Shown here: piece by piece, positions 11,655 through 22,607 of the stretch
Layout: each line of letters begins with the position of its first letter
Numbering within the stretch: the stretch's first letter is position 1
NCBI GenBank assembly: GCA_037126765.1
Contig: JBBCBC010000001.1
Location: forward strand, 29,062,804 to 29,126,803
Length of the DNA: 64,000 nt
Direction: 5' to 3'
From: Stenogyne calaminthoides
Taxonomy: Eukaryota > Streptophyta > Magnoliopsida > Lamiales > Lamiaceae
Program-made: the position numbers and the translations under genes
The notes under the pieces: generated by a model
Database searches by the model: none
Seen by the model: only the letters and a program-made list of their open reading frames with translations
Told to the model about the DNA's origin: nothing

Positions 11655-11850
11655 GTGTTCAAAATCAAAATAATAGGGCAAAATTAAAAAAAATAAAAAC
11701 CAAGTCTCACAGTCTTCCCTCCCCCTGAAGCCGTCAACACCATTAAATCACGTCCCCCGGCAAAATCAAAATCAAAATCAAAACAATAGGGCAAAATTAA
11801 AATCAAAATCAAAATAAGTCTCACCGTCTTCCCTCCCCGGCCGTCGGTGC
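11655..11850. repeat. Imperfect tandem duplication of about 100 bp
   Basis: The unit contains AATAGGGCAAAATTAAAA and then AAGTCTCACAGTCTTCCCTC (11660-11725), and recurs at 11765-11850 with CAATAGGGCAAAATTAAAAT and AAGTCTCACCGTCTTCCCTC. (AATCAA)n-like expansions separate the units. Confidence 0.8.
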
Positions 11851-12580
11851 CCCATCCGGCCCCCGTCGTCGATCGTCTTTCCCCTCCCTAAAAAGCGTCG
11901 TATGATTTGAGTGGAAACCCTTATTTGTAATATTTTTTTGTTGCATGAATAGTAAAAACACTATTCACTTTTTTACTATTTACCTTTATTTTATTTTTGA
12001 GTTAGAAGTCCGAGTTAATGTCCTGCTCTTTCTCTTCTATATATAGTTTTTTTTTTTCGATTCGAGACACGCTTGAGTTTAGACTACATTCTTTCTTTCT
12101 CTCTTTATCCCTCTCTAGTGTGTAAACCTTATAATCCTTTTTATTTTTGTGAATATACTTGTATGTTGGTGGCTTATTAAGGTATATTGTTTATTTAAAT
12201 TTTGTATTAAAATTTTTTATTTCTTATGATCGTCGTCTCAATGGTCAGCTAAGATACTTGTATTAAATCATGACCTGACTTAACAATACTCTACTATCAT
12301 GTGCATTTGTGAAATTAAGATTTGCTTTTACTTGATATGTCAGAAGGTAGTGATTGGTTTAACCAATAGGTATGAGATTTCCAGTGATATTTATGAGTTA
12401 ACTATGTGGGCTAGCCTTTTTTGCCGTAATGCCGATGAATAGGCGCAAGCGATTGTGGGCGTAAATGCTTTTTTCAGGTTAACTCATAAACTATGGAATT
12501 TTTCAGTAAATGTCCTATCTGTGTTAGTAAAAGCTCCAACAAGATACTACTGATATATCGAGTACGATCCGATAATATGG

Positions 12581-12609
12581 TGTGTGTGTATATATATATA
12601 TATATATAA
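12581..12609. repeat. (GT)n(AT)n compound microsatellite
   Basis: GTGTGTGTGT followed directly by a TA run. Confidence 0.9.
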
Positions 12610-12984
12610 TTATTACTATCTAAGAAAGAAATTATTTTCGTTGGAAATTTTGTAGGCATGCTGGAATTTTTTTAGGCAATTCTCTATTCTCTTGTAGTGC
12701 AAGTTTGACCTAACTTTGATTGTACCCTACTTAAAAAAGGAAATTATGAAAAAATATTACTAGTTCATATAAAGAAAAACATTAGTTCATACTAGTATAA
12801 ATAAAAGTGTATTAATTTGTATATTAAATAATATTACCATTTCTCAAAATACAAATTAATATTTTTCACCGCATGAACTTATATATTTTAATATTATATA
12901 AACTAGAATATTTTCCCGCTCATTTTTTTTATACTGGCATGCACTATTTACTTTTAGACAAACACTTATATAAAATGATTCACA

Positions 12985-13060
12985 TATCAAGGATCCGTAA
13001 AATATAGCCCAAACAGAGGGAGAAGTGGAAGAAAAGCAGTAGAAGCGAAGAAAACAAAGG
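12985..13060 (+). repeat. Partial copy of the 210-bp repeat seen at 62976-63395
   Basis: AAGGATCCGTAAAATATAGCC followed by GAAG/GAAGC-rich sequence resembles the start of both units at 62976 and 63186 (AGGATCCRTRAAATATGAC). Confidence 0.45.
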
Positions 13061-13173
13061 TAGAAACGATAAAAATAGAGAAAACGATTGTTTTAATACA
13101 ATATCATATTTTTTATGCTTACAACAACATCTTTGTGTTCATATGGTAACACAATTATCAATATTTTATATAA

Positions 13174-13527
13174 TACCTCCGTCCCCATGATAAACTTTAC
13201 ATTTGGGATTGACACAAGTTTTAAGAACAATACTTTTACACAAGAAGCACTTTTTTTTTTAAAGCTAAAAAACAAGTGCTTCCAACTATTCAATTAGAGC
13301 TCCAAATAGGCACTAAATGCATTTTTGGTTGGTGGGATGTGTAAGAAAAGTTAAAAGGTAGAGAAAGAATGAGAAAGTGTACTGATTTAGTGACAATTAA
13401 TCGAATTTTGAGTATTTATATGGGTAGTTAATATGAAAAGTGGGGCCACAACTTGCAAAAAAAAAAAAGTTTAAGTGGAACACCCAAAATGACAAAATGT
13501 AAAGTTTATCGTGGGACGGAGGGCGTA
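13174..13527. mobile_element. Stowaway-like MITE
   Basis: Left end TA-CCTCCGTCCCCATGATAAAC (13174 on) and right end GTTTATCGTGGGACGGAGGG-CGTA (to 13527) are inverted repeats extending over ACTTTACATTT. The ends match the CTCCCTCCGTCCC Stowaway terminus and the insertion is flanked by TA. About 350 bp, non-coding. Confidence 0.85.
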
Positions 13528-13929
13528 TGTGTTGCTAAAAATTATAAATATGTATTGGTTTTCCTTACGATAACACAAATTTGCCCTTATAATGAATATA
13601 TCGAGAAGCAATTAATTATTCAAATTTTGCTTTTGCGCATTTTTTTAAAGAAAAATATTTGTTAAAGATTCCCGAGTTTTTAACCCCTTCCATACATATT
13701 TTAATATTTCATGTGAAATATTTCATTGTAGTTAACCCTCTTTCTTTCAATAAATCGGTCAAAGTTTGATGAGTGCATCGTACACCAAGCACACACAAAT
13801 GATAACAAAAACTAGTTCCTTCTTATTTTCGTTATAATTTATGATTGCATTTTTCGTCGGCCAGATTTGAGTAATGAATTCTGACTCCAAAATATCAAAT
13901 TCATTTTTGAAATTATACTAATAGATTGG

Positions 13930-14130
13930 CAAGGTATTGCTTCACCAGATGCACAGGACAATTCAAGTGCATTTTTAAACATGCAACTGATTTCATTAAT
14001 ACATGCAATTTATTTATATTGAATCATGCAACTTATTTTTACTGATACAATTTATATATTTTAATATAAATAAATTACATGTTTAAACGCAATTCAGTTA
14101 CGTGGTTCATCTAGTGCACATAAGACCTAC
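13930..14130. mobile_element. Small inverted-repeat element, family also at 19490
   Basis: Left arm CACCAGATGCACAGGACAAT and right arm CATCTAGTGCACATAAGACC are inverted relatives, with a second inverted pair around AAGTGCATTTTTAAAC and GTTTAAACGCAATTC. The centre is A+T-rich. A diverged second copy at 19490-19712 supports a mobile MITE family. Confidence 0.55.
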
Positions 14131-14557
14131 TCCAATAAATTTGCACACGTATATTTTAATTAAGTCCTTTCGAGTGAAGTACGAATGCATTCACCCTCAT
14201 TTTAATCTACTCTTTGAATGATTAACTAAGATTTGAAAACAGTTCAACTTAAGCGAAATTTATTTTGTTTTAAAATCTCAATTAATACAATTAATAAGTT
14301 CATTATAATAAATTCAAGCTCTTTATTTTTATTTATAAAAAAAAAAGATGAAATCCATTAACAGAGTACAAGGGGTACTCAAATCCCAAACAATACAACC
14401 AGTAATAATCAAACTAACACCAACAAAACTACAATTTAGAAGGTAAGCAATCTAAAGGATGGTGTTCCAAATAAACAAACGGAGCGGAGAAAAATAACAG
14501 ATAATGAAACCTAATCCAGTTCCACAAAATTTACTTGATCCCTTCTATGAATTTATC
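14131..14557. other. No gene seen; possible LINE 3' end
   Basis: A+T-rich sequence with an A-run at 14337-14347. This stretch lies downstream of the LINE on the minus strand and may hold its 3' untranslated region, but no clear poly(A) tail marks the end. Confidence 0.4.
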
Positions 14558-15560
14558 CTAAGTATAGATAGTGTCTTTGAATATGACTTCATTTATGGAC
14601 TTCCAAAGGTTCCAAACAGTGTCCTGCCAAATTAGACTCATAATCTTCTTCCTTAAAGCTGAACGCTTAGATTCCACAAATTTCAAGAAGTACTCTTTCA
14701 GTGATGTCGAGTACAAGGCTGATTTGCCCAGCCATAATGAAACAACCTCCCATACTAATAAAGCCATTGGACAAGTACCAAAAAGGTGAACTGAAGTTTC
14801 CATTGGGTTCGAACAGGCTGGACAAGAAGCTGACCCAAGTGCATTGACCATGCCTCGCTTCAACATGTTCTCTTTAGAAGGTATTCTATCACGGATAACT
14901 TTCCACGAGAACGCCGACACATTTGAATGAAGATAACTTTCCACCATAACTTCAACTAAGGGAACTCCTCTTAACCCTCATCAAACTCCGCCAAAGTAAT
15001 GGTATGATTCAAGTCCTTCATTTTGAAAAGCTCCATCGAGGAACCCTTCCATCTCCCGCGAATCCGGTACATCCGAATTAATTTAAACTTTCACACACTT
15101 GACCATAAAATCCAAGAAATCCAGAAATTCATCAACATTTAGAAATCTTTCCCATTTGAATAACCAACAATCCCCAACGTTAGAAACAAAATAATATCGA
15201 GAAACTGTCTTTTAATCTAACTTTACTTTCTAACCACGGATCCCACCAAAAACAGATCAAACCCCCATTCCCCAAGGGCACCGAAATCTTGTCCCCGAAA
15301 TAGACACCCCACAATCCACCATAGAGATTATAAATCTCTCCACCATAACAACCACTCTTTTGCCTCAACCTCTCTAGATGACTCAAGCATAAACGATTAC
15401 CTAGACTTAATTATACTAACCCAGAAAGACTTTTTCCCTGATAACAATCTCCACAACCACTTACACAAAAGCAGCAAACTAAAGTTTTTTATATCTCTCA
15501 CCTCAACCCTCCAAATGACATACTCAAACAGACCGATCACTACTTGACTCATGCAATCTT
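14558..15560 (-). pseudogene. LINE post-RT region with zf-RVT domain
   Basis: 14558-14947 contains FSWKVIRDRIPSKENMLKRG, CPACSNPMETSVHLFGTC and LLVWEVVSLWLG, the zinc-binding-in-reverse-transcriptase domain with its CxxC...HxxxxC residues. 15180-15386 contains VPLGNGGLICFWWDPWL, the usual G-N-G...W.D.WL segment just before that domain. The two are in different frames, separated by frameshifts. Function is nucleic-acid binding during reverse transcription, now lost. Confidence 0.85.
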
Positions 15561-15596
15561 ACGACTTGACTCTCCCCAACCAAAAAAAAAAAATCG

Positions 15597-17071
15597 TCAG
15601 ATGCACTCAGGGGCTTTGAAAAATGAGAGATAGTATACTGGTAATGCCGAAAGAATCGATTTCAACAGTGTGATCCGACCTCCAAATGATAGATCTCTTC
15701 TTTCCCACCCAAACAGTTTCCTGTGAACTCGATCCAAAAGAGGTTTCCATACTTCTTTTTTCCTGAAATTTGCCCCAATAGGGAGCCACAAATATGTAAA
15801 TGGTAGCTCCCCAACATTACACCTAATTAATCTTGCAAAAACCTCCAAGTGAGGTTCAATCATATTAGTCTAGTGGAGATAACTTTTTGGAAATTAACCT
15901 TCAAACCCAAAGCAATTTCAAACAATCTAAGAATAACCTACATAGCTTTAGCATTTTTTACTGAAGATTTGCCTAGCAAAACTATATCATCCACGAACTG
16001 CAAGTGACTCACAAGTACCTTATCATTTCCTATCTGAAATCCGTCAAATGCCCGGATTGCTTCTTCTTTTTTCATCAAGCAACTAAGACCCTCGGCTGCA
16101 ATATGGAATAAGAAGGGCAAAAGTGGATCACCCTGCCTCATACCTTTTTGAAGGTTAAATTCATCAGTCGGGCTTCCATTGACCAAAATTGACATTGATG
16201 TCGAGGATAGAAATCCTCCGATCTATTTTCTCCATATCTAGTGAAAATTCATACCTCTCATCATGTCGTCCAGGTAATCCCACAAAAACTAGTCATATGC
16301 TTTCTTAAAGTCCACTTTGAAAATCAACCCTTTCTGCTCCTCTCTTCTCATGAAATCAAAAGATTCGTTGAGGACCAATATGTTGTCCAAGATCATTTTA
16401 TAAGCCTAAGCGTATTTTGGTTTTCAGAAATTAACAATCCAACAACTTTTGCTAATCTGTTTCCCAACAACTTTGCAAGAATACATACTTCCGATTAACG
16501 AAATTGGTCTGAAGTCTTTGATGCCGCTAGACTCTTGTTTCTTTGGTATTCGAGTTATGAAGCTCGGATTGCCACCTTTTACAATTCTCCCATGTTGATG
16601 GAACTCTTCCAAGAATTTTAAAATGTCCTTCTTCAAGATTGACCACATTTTCCGAATAAACTTGAAGGTGAGACCATCCGGACCCGAACTTTTGTTACCC
16701 CAATTCCACACTACCAACTTGACTTCGTCCTCCATGAAGGGACTAATGAGAAAGGAATTCACTTCCTCGTCCAATTTCTTGTTCACCAGATATCTAATCG
16801 ATAGTAACTTTGTTTGAGGATTTGCAAAGTGATCTTTGAAAAACTCAAAAATAAATTTCTTCACCCTACCCACATCCTCCACCCACCTATCCTCGAATAT
16901 GAGACCATCAATTCTATTTGTTCTCTTTCTACTATTGATACATATATGGAAAAAGGTTGTATTATCGTCCCCTTCCCTAATCCATTCAATTTGAGCTTTA
17001 TGAAAATTGTAGATGTTCTTAACTTTTTCATTTGCCAAATGTTGGACTTTGTCTCTTTCAGTCGAAGACAT
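15597..17071 (-). pseudogene. LINE reverse transcriptase, broken
   Basis: RT blocks in order: 16424-17071 has SSGPDGLTFKFIRKMW and IKDFRPISLIGSMYSCK; 15938-16195 has LQKGMRQGDPLLPFLF and the catalytic FVDDIVLLG (two aspartates present); 15597-15863 has LPFTYLWLPIGANFRKKEVW and GRITLLKSILSALPVYY. These are the conserved blocks of plant L1 RT. It is broken into at least three frames. The enzyme would prime on nicked target DNA. Confidence 0.9.
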
Positions 17072-17500
17072 TTAGATTTAGACAAATCTCTTTCCTCTTG
17101 TAGTTTGTCCAGTTCATTGAACTGTGAACTTAACTCACCAATCAAATTATCAATTCCCCCAAACTTCTCAGCACTGTACATTTTGATGATATTTTTTTAG
17201 CAACTTCAGCTTTTCTTTGAAAATGAAACCACCCCATCCAGACACCATATAACCATTCCACTTTTCTACTACAAAATCCTTAAAACCAGGGTGATTCAAC
17301 CAAGCATTATAGAAATGAGAATGATTTTGGCCCCAATTTTTCATACAATAATATAAGAAGATCGGAAAATGATCGAGCTACCTTTTGGAAGACCTCATAG
17401 AGAGAGGAACCTCATTCCGAAATCCATTAAATGCGAAACCAGTGCTGAGATCAATCCTACTGCAAAGAACGACCATCGAGTCTAGACCACGTAAACTTTC
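17072..17500 (-). pseudogene. LINE endonuclease C-terminal remnant and linker
   Basis: Minus-strand LDHFPIFLY near 17360 matches the terminal catalytic histidine block (SDHxP) of apurinic-type LINE endonucleases and is followed by a W/F-rich linker into RT. The N-terminal and middle endonuclease blocks, including the catalytic Glu and Asp, are not seen between here and ORF1, so most of the domain has been deleted. Confidence 0.6.
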
Positions 17501-17526
17501 AACCAATTAAGGAACATCCACAAGGT

Positions 17527-18975
17527 CTACTTCAATGATAGAAATCTTTGAATTTTCTGGAATTGGAACTCAATTGATTCACACTTTTTCCCTATAATAG
17601 ATTTGAGTTCCATCGTAATTCCAATTGGCGAATATCTGATAATTGACTCAGGCCCATTGAGACATGGTGGTTTAGTTATAGGGCTTTCAAGTGATGTTGG
17701 GCTTAACTCCGTACCACGTTGTAAAATTTTAATTGGACTTGATTTCACCATGTTCCCCCTCAGGATCGTCGGATAGTTCACCCTCTGGTTCTATGAGAAA
17801 TCTATTGACCATTTGTTGTTTCTCATACTCTCTCGGGAGGGGCCAATTTGGAACATTAGGAAATTCTTCCGAGATCATTAGCGAAAAGTGTCAACTTTGG
17901 TATGAGCATGATATATTCCGGCGGATAAGACTAAACTGATTTGTTCTTAATTTGACCCTAGCGGCTAGCAGTGTCAAGTTTCTATCTAAACTTTGTGCAA
18001 GGATCAATTTTGACTATTATTCCATCTTCCTCTACTAACCATTGAATGAATGATTCATTCCAAAAGTTCAAGGGCACACCTGTGATTTTGACCCACATAT
18101 TTCTTTCTGGTATGCCGTCCCATGGATATTTTTTACGAACCAATCTCGCAGCTACCCTTCTTCTTCCGCAATAAACTATAACATATCGGATTCTTCCTTC
18201 TCGGCGATGATCCAGAAGCCACCGTTCAGAGGGTTAAGAATAATGTTCTCGTAGCCCAAATTTCTAATTTCATGCACTATTTTTTGTTAATCCTCAAAAC
18301 TCCTCGCTTTTCCCACTATGGCTCCCACTAGCCAATCAAATTCCTTTTTTTTCCTGGGTCATAGCTTCTCAGAGAATTTTCAATAGTCACCTGTGTAAGG
18401 CCCTCCATGTCTCTTACCATTTCTACAGGTTTGAATTGCAGCTTTTTCGCCTCAACGATTGGCTTGCTGTAACTTTTGTCCACCCTGATAGCATCCGCAA
18501 CGCTATTGTTTTCCTTGATCAGTGCTTGATTGAAGATCTTTCCTTATGTTATATGCTGTCAACCAGCTTAATAATTTGTTCCTTATATTTCGATATATTT
18601 GACTCTTAGTTTGAAACTACCAATCCATACATTGTAAAGATTTCTCTACATGGCTCCGACTGAATCACAATCATAAAATCGCGCGAAAGCGTATTTTCAA
18701 CCTACCATGTTCCTCTTTTCTCATATGATAACGTCCTTCACCTTCCCGAATTTCGAGAACACCTCCATCAAATCTTTAGACTTCCAGTTTTCTAGAAAAA
18801 TTGTTATATAAAAACTACATTCCCATTTCGATTCGATTCGCCACGTCTCGTGATCCCCTCTCTGGTCTGGGGACCCTGATATTTTTATGAAACCACTATT
18901 CGGATGGATCATACTATCAATACAATTCACTCTACCATTTCTACTATCTCTCAAGGGTTTTGGGAATTTCCTCAC
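17527..18975 (-). pseudogene. LINE ORF1 (RRM / DUF4283-type), broken
   Basis: At the upstream end 18721-18975 contains WKSKDLMEVFSKFGKVKDVI, the start of an RRM-like fold seen in plant LINE ORF1 proteins. Near 17990-18130 the minus strand reads PWDGIPERNMWVKITGVPLN followed by a FWNE stretch, the W-V-I-x-GVPL motif of DUF4283. No zinc knuckle was found. The product would bind element RNA. Several frameshifts are present. Confidence 0.65.
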
Positions 18976-19489
18976 AGTTGTTTGGGGTTTAGGCTAGGGT
19001 CCCGGTAATGGGGGTAGTGTATTCTTTCGCTCACTATTCTCTCATGTCTACAGTTGCCGCAAATTCAAGCTCTTGATTTATTATTACTTTCTCCTACTCA
19101 AAATGTTTGTAATTAAAGAATGTTTCACAGGAATTAAAAAACTAAATATATAGCTATAAATATATGTATAAAGTGGTACTTTACGTTTTTATTTATCCTT
19201 ATTGTCATTTGTATAATGCAAACTATCACAAACAATGAGTAGAGGGGAAAGTTGGAATAAAATATTTAATGTTCATAGATTAGTGTAAAATGACAAACTT
19301 TTTAAATAAAAAAAAATTCTCTAAAAAGATAAAAAAAATTGAATTAGAGGGAGTACCATGATTTTTATGTTGTTGGAGTGAATATTTTTCGTGAAATTGG
19401 AATCCTTATTAAATGCAGATATCGAAAGGCATATCGTTATCATTTAGTAATTTCTAAAATTCGAAAGTGCAATTTTTGAAAATAGAGCG

Positions 19490-19712
19490 AATCTTCTATG
19501 CACTAGGTCTTGGCCGCCACTCAAGTGCATTTTGAAGCGTCTTGATTTTATTTTTCTAAAATGTTCAATTTATTTACACTGAAACATTCAACATGTTCAT
19601 TGCAAAACAAGTGGTACGTTTCGGTGCAACAAGTTGAACGTTTCAGGAAAACAAGTTGTACGGTTTAAAAATGCACTTAAGTTGCACGGTACACCTGATG
19701 CATAAAAGACTT
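19490..19712. mobile_element. Small inverted-repeat element, second copy
   Basis: Ends CTATGCACTAGGTCTTGG and CACCTGATGCATAAAAGAC with inner inverted CAAGTGCATTTTGAA and AAAAATGCACTTAAGTTG. Same plan and length as 13930-14130. Confidence 0.5.
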
Positions 19713-19927
19713 TTCCTCGAAAAAATACGCATAATTTAAAATACACTATTCTCTCCTCCCACTATAACTTTCTCACTTTCCTTTTCTATTTGTCCCACAA
19801 TAAGTTTTTCTTTCCATAAATAGAAAAATTAACACTCCGTTAGCCATTATTTTTATCCTAACTTTTCACACAATATTATAAAAATTGTCACTCATTATTC
19901 AACATACATTTTTCCTCCCTCCCAATT

Positions 19928-20100
19928 AGAGATGTTAAATGGGTGGTCTAACCCATTAGGGTCAACTCTATAGAGTCGCGGCCTAAACGGCCCAGGGTCT
20001 TAATTATCGGTTCATGATAAAGGACCGCTAATTGTTGAAACCTAACCTTAACCCTATTGGTTCGCGGGATAAACGGGTCACTAACAGGCTACGAAATAGA
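19928..20100. repeat. Dispersed repeat, relative at 63790-63960
   Basis: Contains GGTCTAACCCATTAGGGTCAA and CGGCCCAGGGTCTTAATTAT; the copy near the window end has GGCTGACCCTAATCTTATAG and TGGTCCAGGGTCTTATCAGT in the same order. Nature unknown; non-coding. Confidence 0.6.
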
Positions 20101-20159
20101 ATTTTTTTTAAATAAATTAAGTTAAAATTTAAATTCAAATTCAAAATATCTATAATATA

Positions 20160-20164
20160 ACATG
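20160..20164. repeat. Left target-site duplication of element P
   Basis: ACATG immediately before the 5' LTR, identical to 62527-62531 after the 3' LTR. Confidence 0.9.
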
Positions 20165-22011
20165 TGTTGGGATTATCTTTGGAGCGTATGCTTTTTACTT
20201 TGTATAATCAAAACCTAATTTCGGACTTATTCTTTGAAATAAATTGTTTATCATCGATGCTTTAAATATCAACGAATGTTACATATATTTCTTTGCATAA
20301 CTGTTCAATAAATAAGACGTGTTACATTGTAGTTAATTTAGTGATACCCGAGATCACGTAAGATTAAATTAACAGTCCCTTGTAATTAAAAGTACACCAT
20401 TCACGACCTAGACGGAAATGAACAACCCATCGTGAAAGGTTGAAGTGTAAGGCTCAAATTGACTTGTCTTGACCAAGAAATTACACTAGTGCATGGTGAT
20501 GCCTTTGAATAGGACCTCTGAGGAGGACAAATTCTTGAATCGAACAAGGAAGAATTAGACCTCAGTGGTTCGTTATTTCTTAATCTTCGTTCCTTAAATA
20601 GGATCACGTGTGGTTGGTAACTATTGCTTTGACTTATCATGGGTAGAGAATCAACGAGATTCAATACTTTTTATCTTGGGCAATATTATTGGTCACATGT
20701 GATTTCTAAGATTTAATCTGGAGAATCGTGTGCGAAATGCACGCATTCGACGGCCCCCTTGGGAGGTTCATAAGCTTTATCATACCAAATCTTGCAAGTG
20801 GAACTAGTTTCCGGTATGGATAATAATGTTGAACCGTTCCTTAACCAAGGACAAAAGATATTAATTAATGGAAAGCTATTTCAGTGGCTTGAATTAATTA
20901 ATTGGCTAGATAATCTTAAACATGGGAAATAATAACCGGGAGCCATATTGACTGTAATATGGGTTATGATGGATAGTGCAATATTAATTATGTAGTGGGA
21001 TTAATTAATATTTATGGGCTTGAATAATATTGTGGTTCAATATTGATAATTCAAGATCCATTGGAAGGTCCAATCTTAATTCTCCTAAAGGCCCCCTAAG
21101 TAGCCTACCATAAAAGTCCAATAACTGAAAAAGGTGTTTAAAAATAAAATAAATCTTGTTGCATATTTTTCCCATTTTTTCAAAAATTATGGATTAAAAG
21201 GGGAGAAAGATTTTCTTTGAATTTTGTTATGGAATGAAGATATGTATTCTTGGAATACAAGATTATCTCATTAAATTCAAGAAATCTTCCACTTAGTCAT
21301 CCATATAGTATATTTCAAAATTTTTGATAATTAAGGAAAAGAAAGATTTTCTTGATTTTCTTGAAAAGATATTATGGAAGATATGTATTTCTTGAAATAC
21401 AAGAATATCTCATAAATTCAAGAAGATCCAAATCTTGGATTCTTGCCCTAAATATTCAAAAAATATTGGCCATAACTTGATAAGGTGGAATTTTGTGGAA
21501 TATTATAATTATGGGAAAAAGAATATAGGAGATATATTCAAGATTTCTTGGAGATCAAGAAAAGATTTTCCCACATTGTTTTTTCCCTAAAATTTCGACC
21601 ACCACCCTGTCTATAAATAGGGGATGATTCTTTCATTCCCAAGTACAATTCCATGTCTTTGGAAAAATTAGTAAATCCACAAAAGGTGGTGCAACAAAAT
21701 TTATTTTCCTTTTGTTAATTGTTCGCATGGCGTCCTACCACCGGATAGTCGAGCAAGGATTAAGGGAATACTTGGGAAGTTCTTTTGGTGTGTCTAATCA
21801 ACAAGGCCATTGCATTCCCCAAGAGGTATGTTCACGTAAACTCGTAGAATTTCGCGTCGTAGGATTTATGTGAATTGATTATATGCATGATTAGTTGTTG
21901 AACTATTATTTGAATTAATATAGGATTAATTCATGCTAGTAATAATTATAAAATTAAATTTGTATTTAAATATTCATCCCGAATAGATCTGTGCAAACTT
22001 ATTCCCCAACA
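20165..22011 (+). repeat. 5' LTR of element P
   Basis: 1,847 bp, TGTTGGGATTATC to CCCCAACA. The LTR at 60693-62526 is its pair and aligns throughout with small differences. Contains a TATA box at 21612-21619. Confidence 0.92.
21612..21619 (+). promoter_or_regulatory. TATA box in 5' LTR of P
   Basis: TATAAATA within GTCTATAAATAGGGG, conserved in the LTRs at 62129, 30291 and 32792 (the last two on the minus strand). It probably directs element transcription starting some 30 bp downstream. Confidence 0.65.
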
Positions 22012-22014
22012 AGC

Positions 22015-22030
22015 TGGTATCGAGCCACGG
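22015..22030 (+). other. Primer binding site of P, initiator tRNA-Met
   Basis: TGGTATCGAGCCACGG three bases after the LTR; the minus-strand relatives have TGGTATCAGAGCCACGG, complementary to initiator tRNA-Met. P lacks the A of CAG. Confidence 0.85.
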
Positions 22031-22607
22031 TTTGGACTCTGAATTTTAAATTGTAATTTAATTAGTTGTCATTAAATTTGAAATTGGATAGTAGAATTGC
22101 TAGATCTTTTTGCGATATCCAATTGTCATGGAATTTAATGTGTTTATTTATGCATGCATATAAATTGTGGTTTTTAATTAGATTAGTTCGAATTAGTTTT
22201 TTGCCTAAATGAGAAAATCCACGAGTAGATTAGGATTTGTTTGATTTGATCAATGTAATAGACTAGTCTGAATCTAGGTTTATTTATTTTTTTTGTAAAT
22301 AAATTGTGCGGGATCGGAAAAGGAGGTGGAGACGAAAGAATTAAAGGATAAAATCGAGAATCGGGGCGTAAATGTCGTCACACCTAAACATTCTAAAGGG
22401 AGGCCTGTGCCTTGTCTTGGACCTGCCATACCACCCGCAGGCGTGGGGCGGCCGAGGCAGCCGAGATCGAGCCGTCCACCAGGCGATAAGCGCATCTTGG
22501 GCGTCGTCTTGAAGAGACGAACGAAAGCGGCCTTGGACGCCATGCCATGTTCCATGTTGTTCATGATTATTCGTAGGTCGGTGAAAGTATGTGATCTTGG
22601 ATCTTGG
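22031..22607 (+). other. Leader of P, first part
   Basis: Non-coding leader between primer site and gag. The A+T-rich first 270 bases are conserved with the leaders of the minus-strand copies. From about 22310 the sequence becomes G+C-rich and no longer aligns with them. It is interrupted at 22608 by a minus-strand LTR and resumes at 41048. Confidence 0.75.

Larger units (their letters stand above)
10271..12984. other. Gene-free DNA
   Basis: No open reading frame with recognisable domains on either strand. Longest open stretches (11030-11329 minus, 99 codons; 10784-11020 plus) have unremarkable composition. A telo-box-like AAACCCTAAT lies at about 10380, and a TATA-like TATATATAG followed by a CT-rich leader-like stretch lies at 12038-12120, but no coding region follows. 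It could be the flank or untranslated part of a host gene; I see no positive evidence. Confidence 0.5.
14558..18975 (-). mobile_element. L1-type non-LTR retrotransposon (LINE), decayed
   Basis: On the minus strand from 18975 downward: ORF1-type RNA-binding fragments, a short endonuclease C-terminal remnant, reverse transcriptase, and the zinc-binding domain found after RT in plant LINE proteins. The order fits plant L1 elements. At about 4.4 kb it is shorter than the usual 6 kb or so, because most of the endonuclease is missing. No frame is intact. Confidence 0.85.
18976..20159. other. Gene-free spacer
   Basis: A+T-rich with no coding potential beyond the repeats listed separately. A TTAGAGGGAGTAC end near 19344 resembles a Stowaway terminus, but I cannot find a convincing partner end. 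Confidence 0.55.

Noticed and set aside
12038..12125. Host promoter (TATATATAG followed by CT-rich leader)
   Set aside because: No coding region follows on the plus strand within 1 kb, so only a motif match remains.
22603..22607. CTTGG as a target duplication for the minus-strand block
   Set aside because: The right flank at 41048 begins GCGAATG or GGCGAATG, with no matching pentamer.
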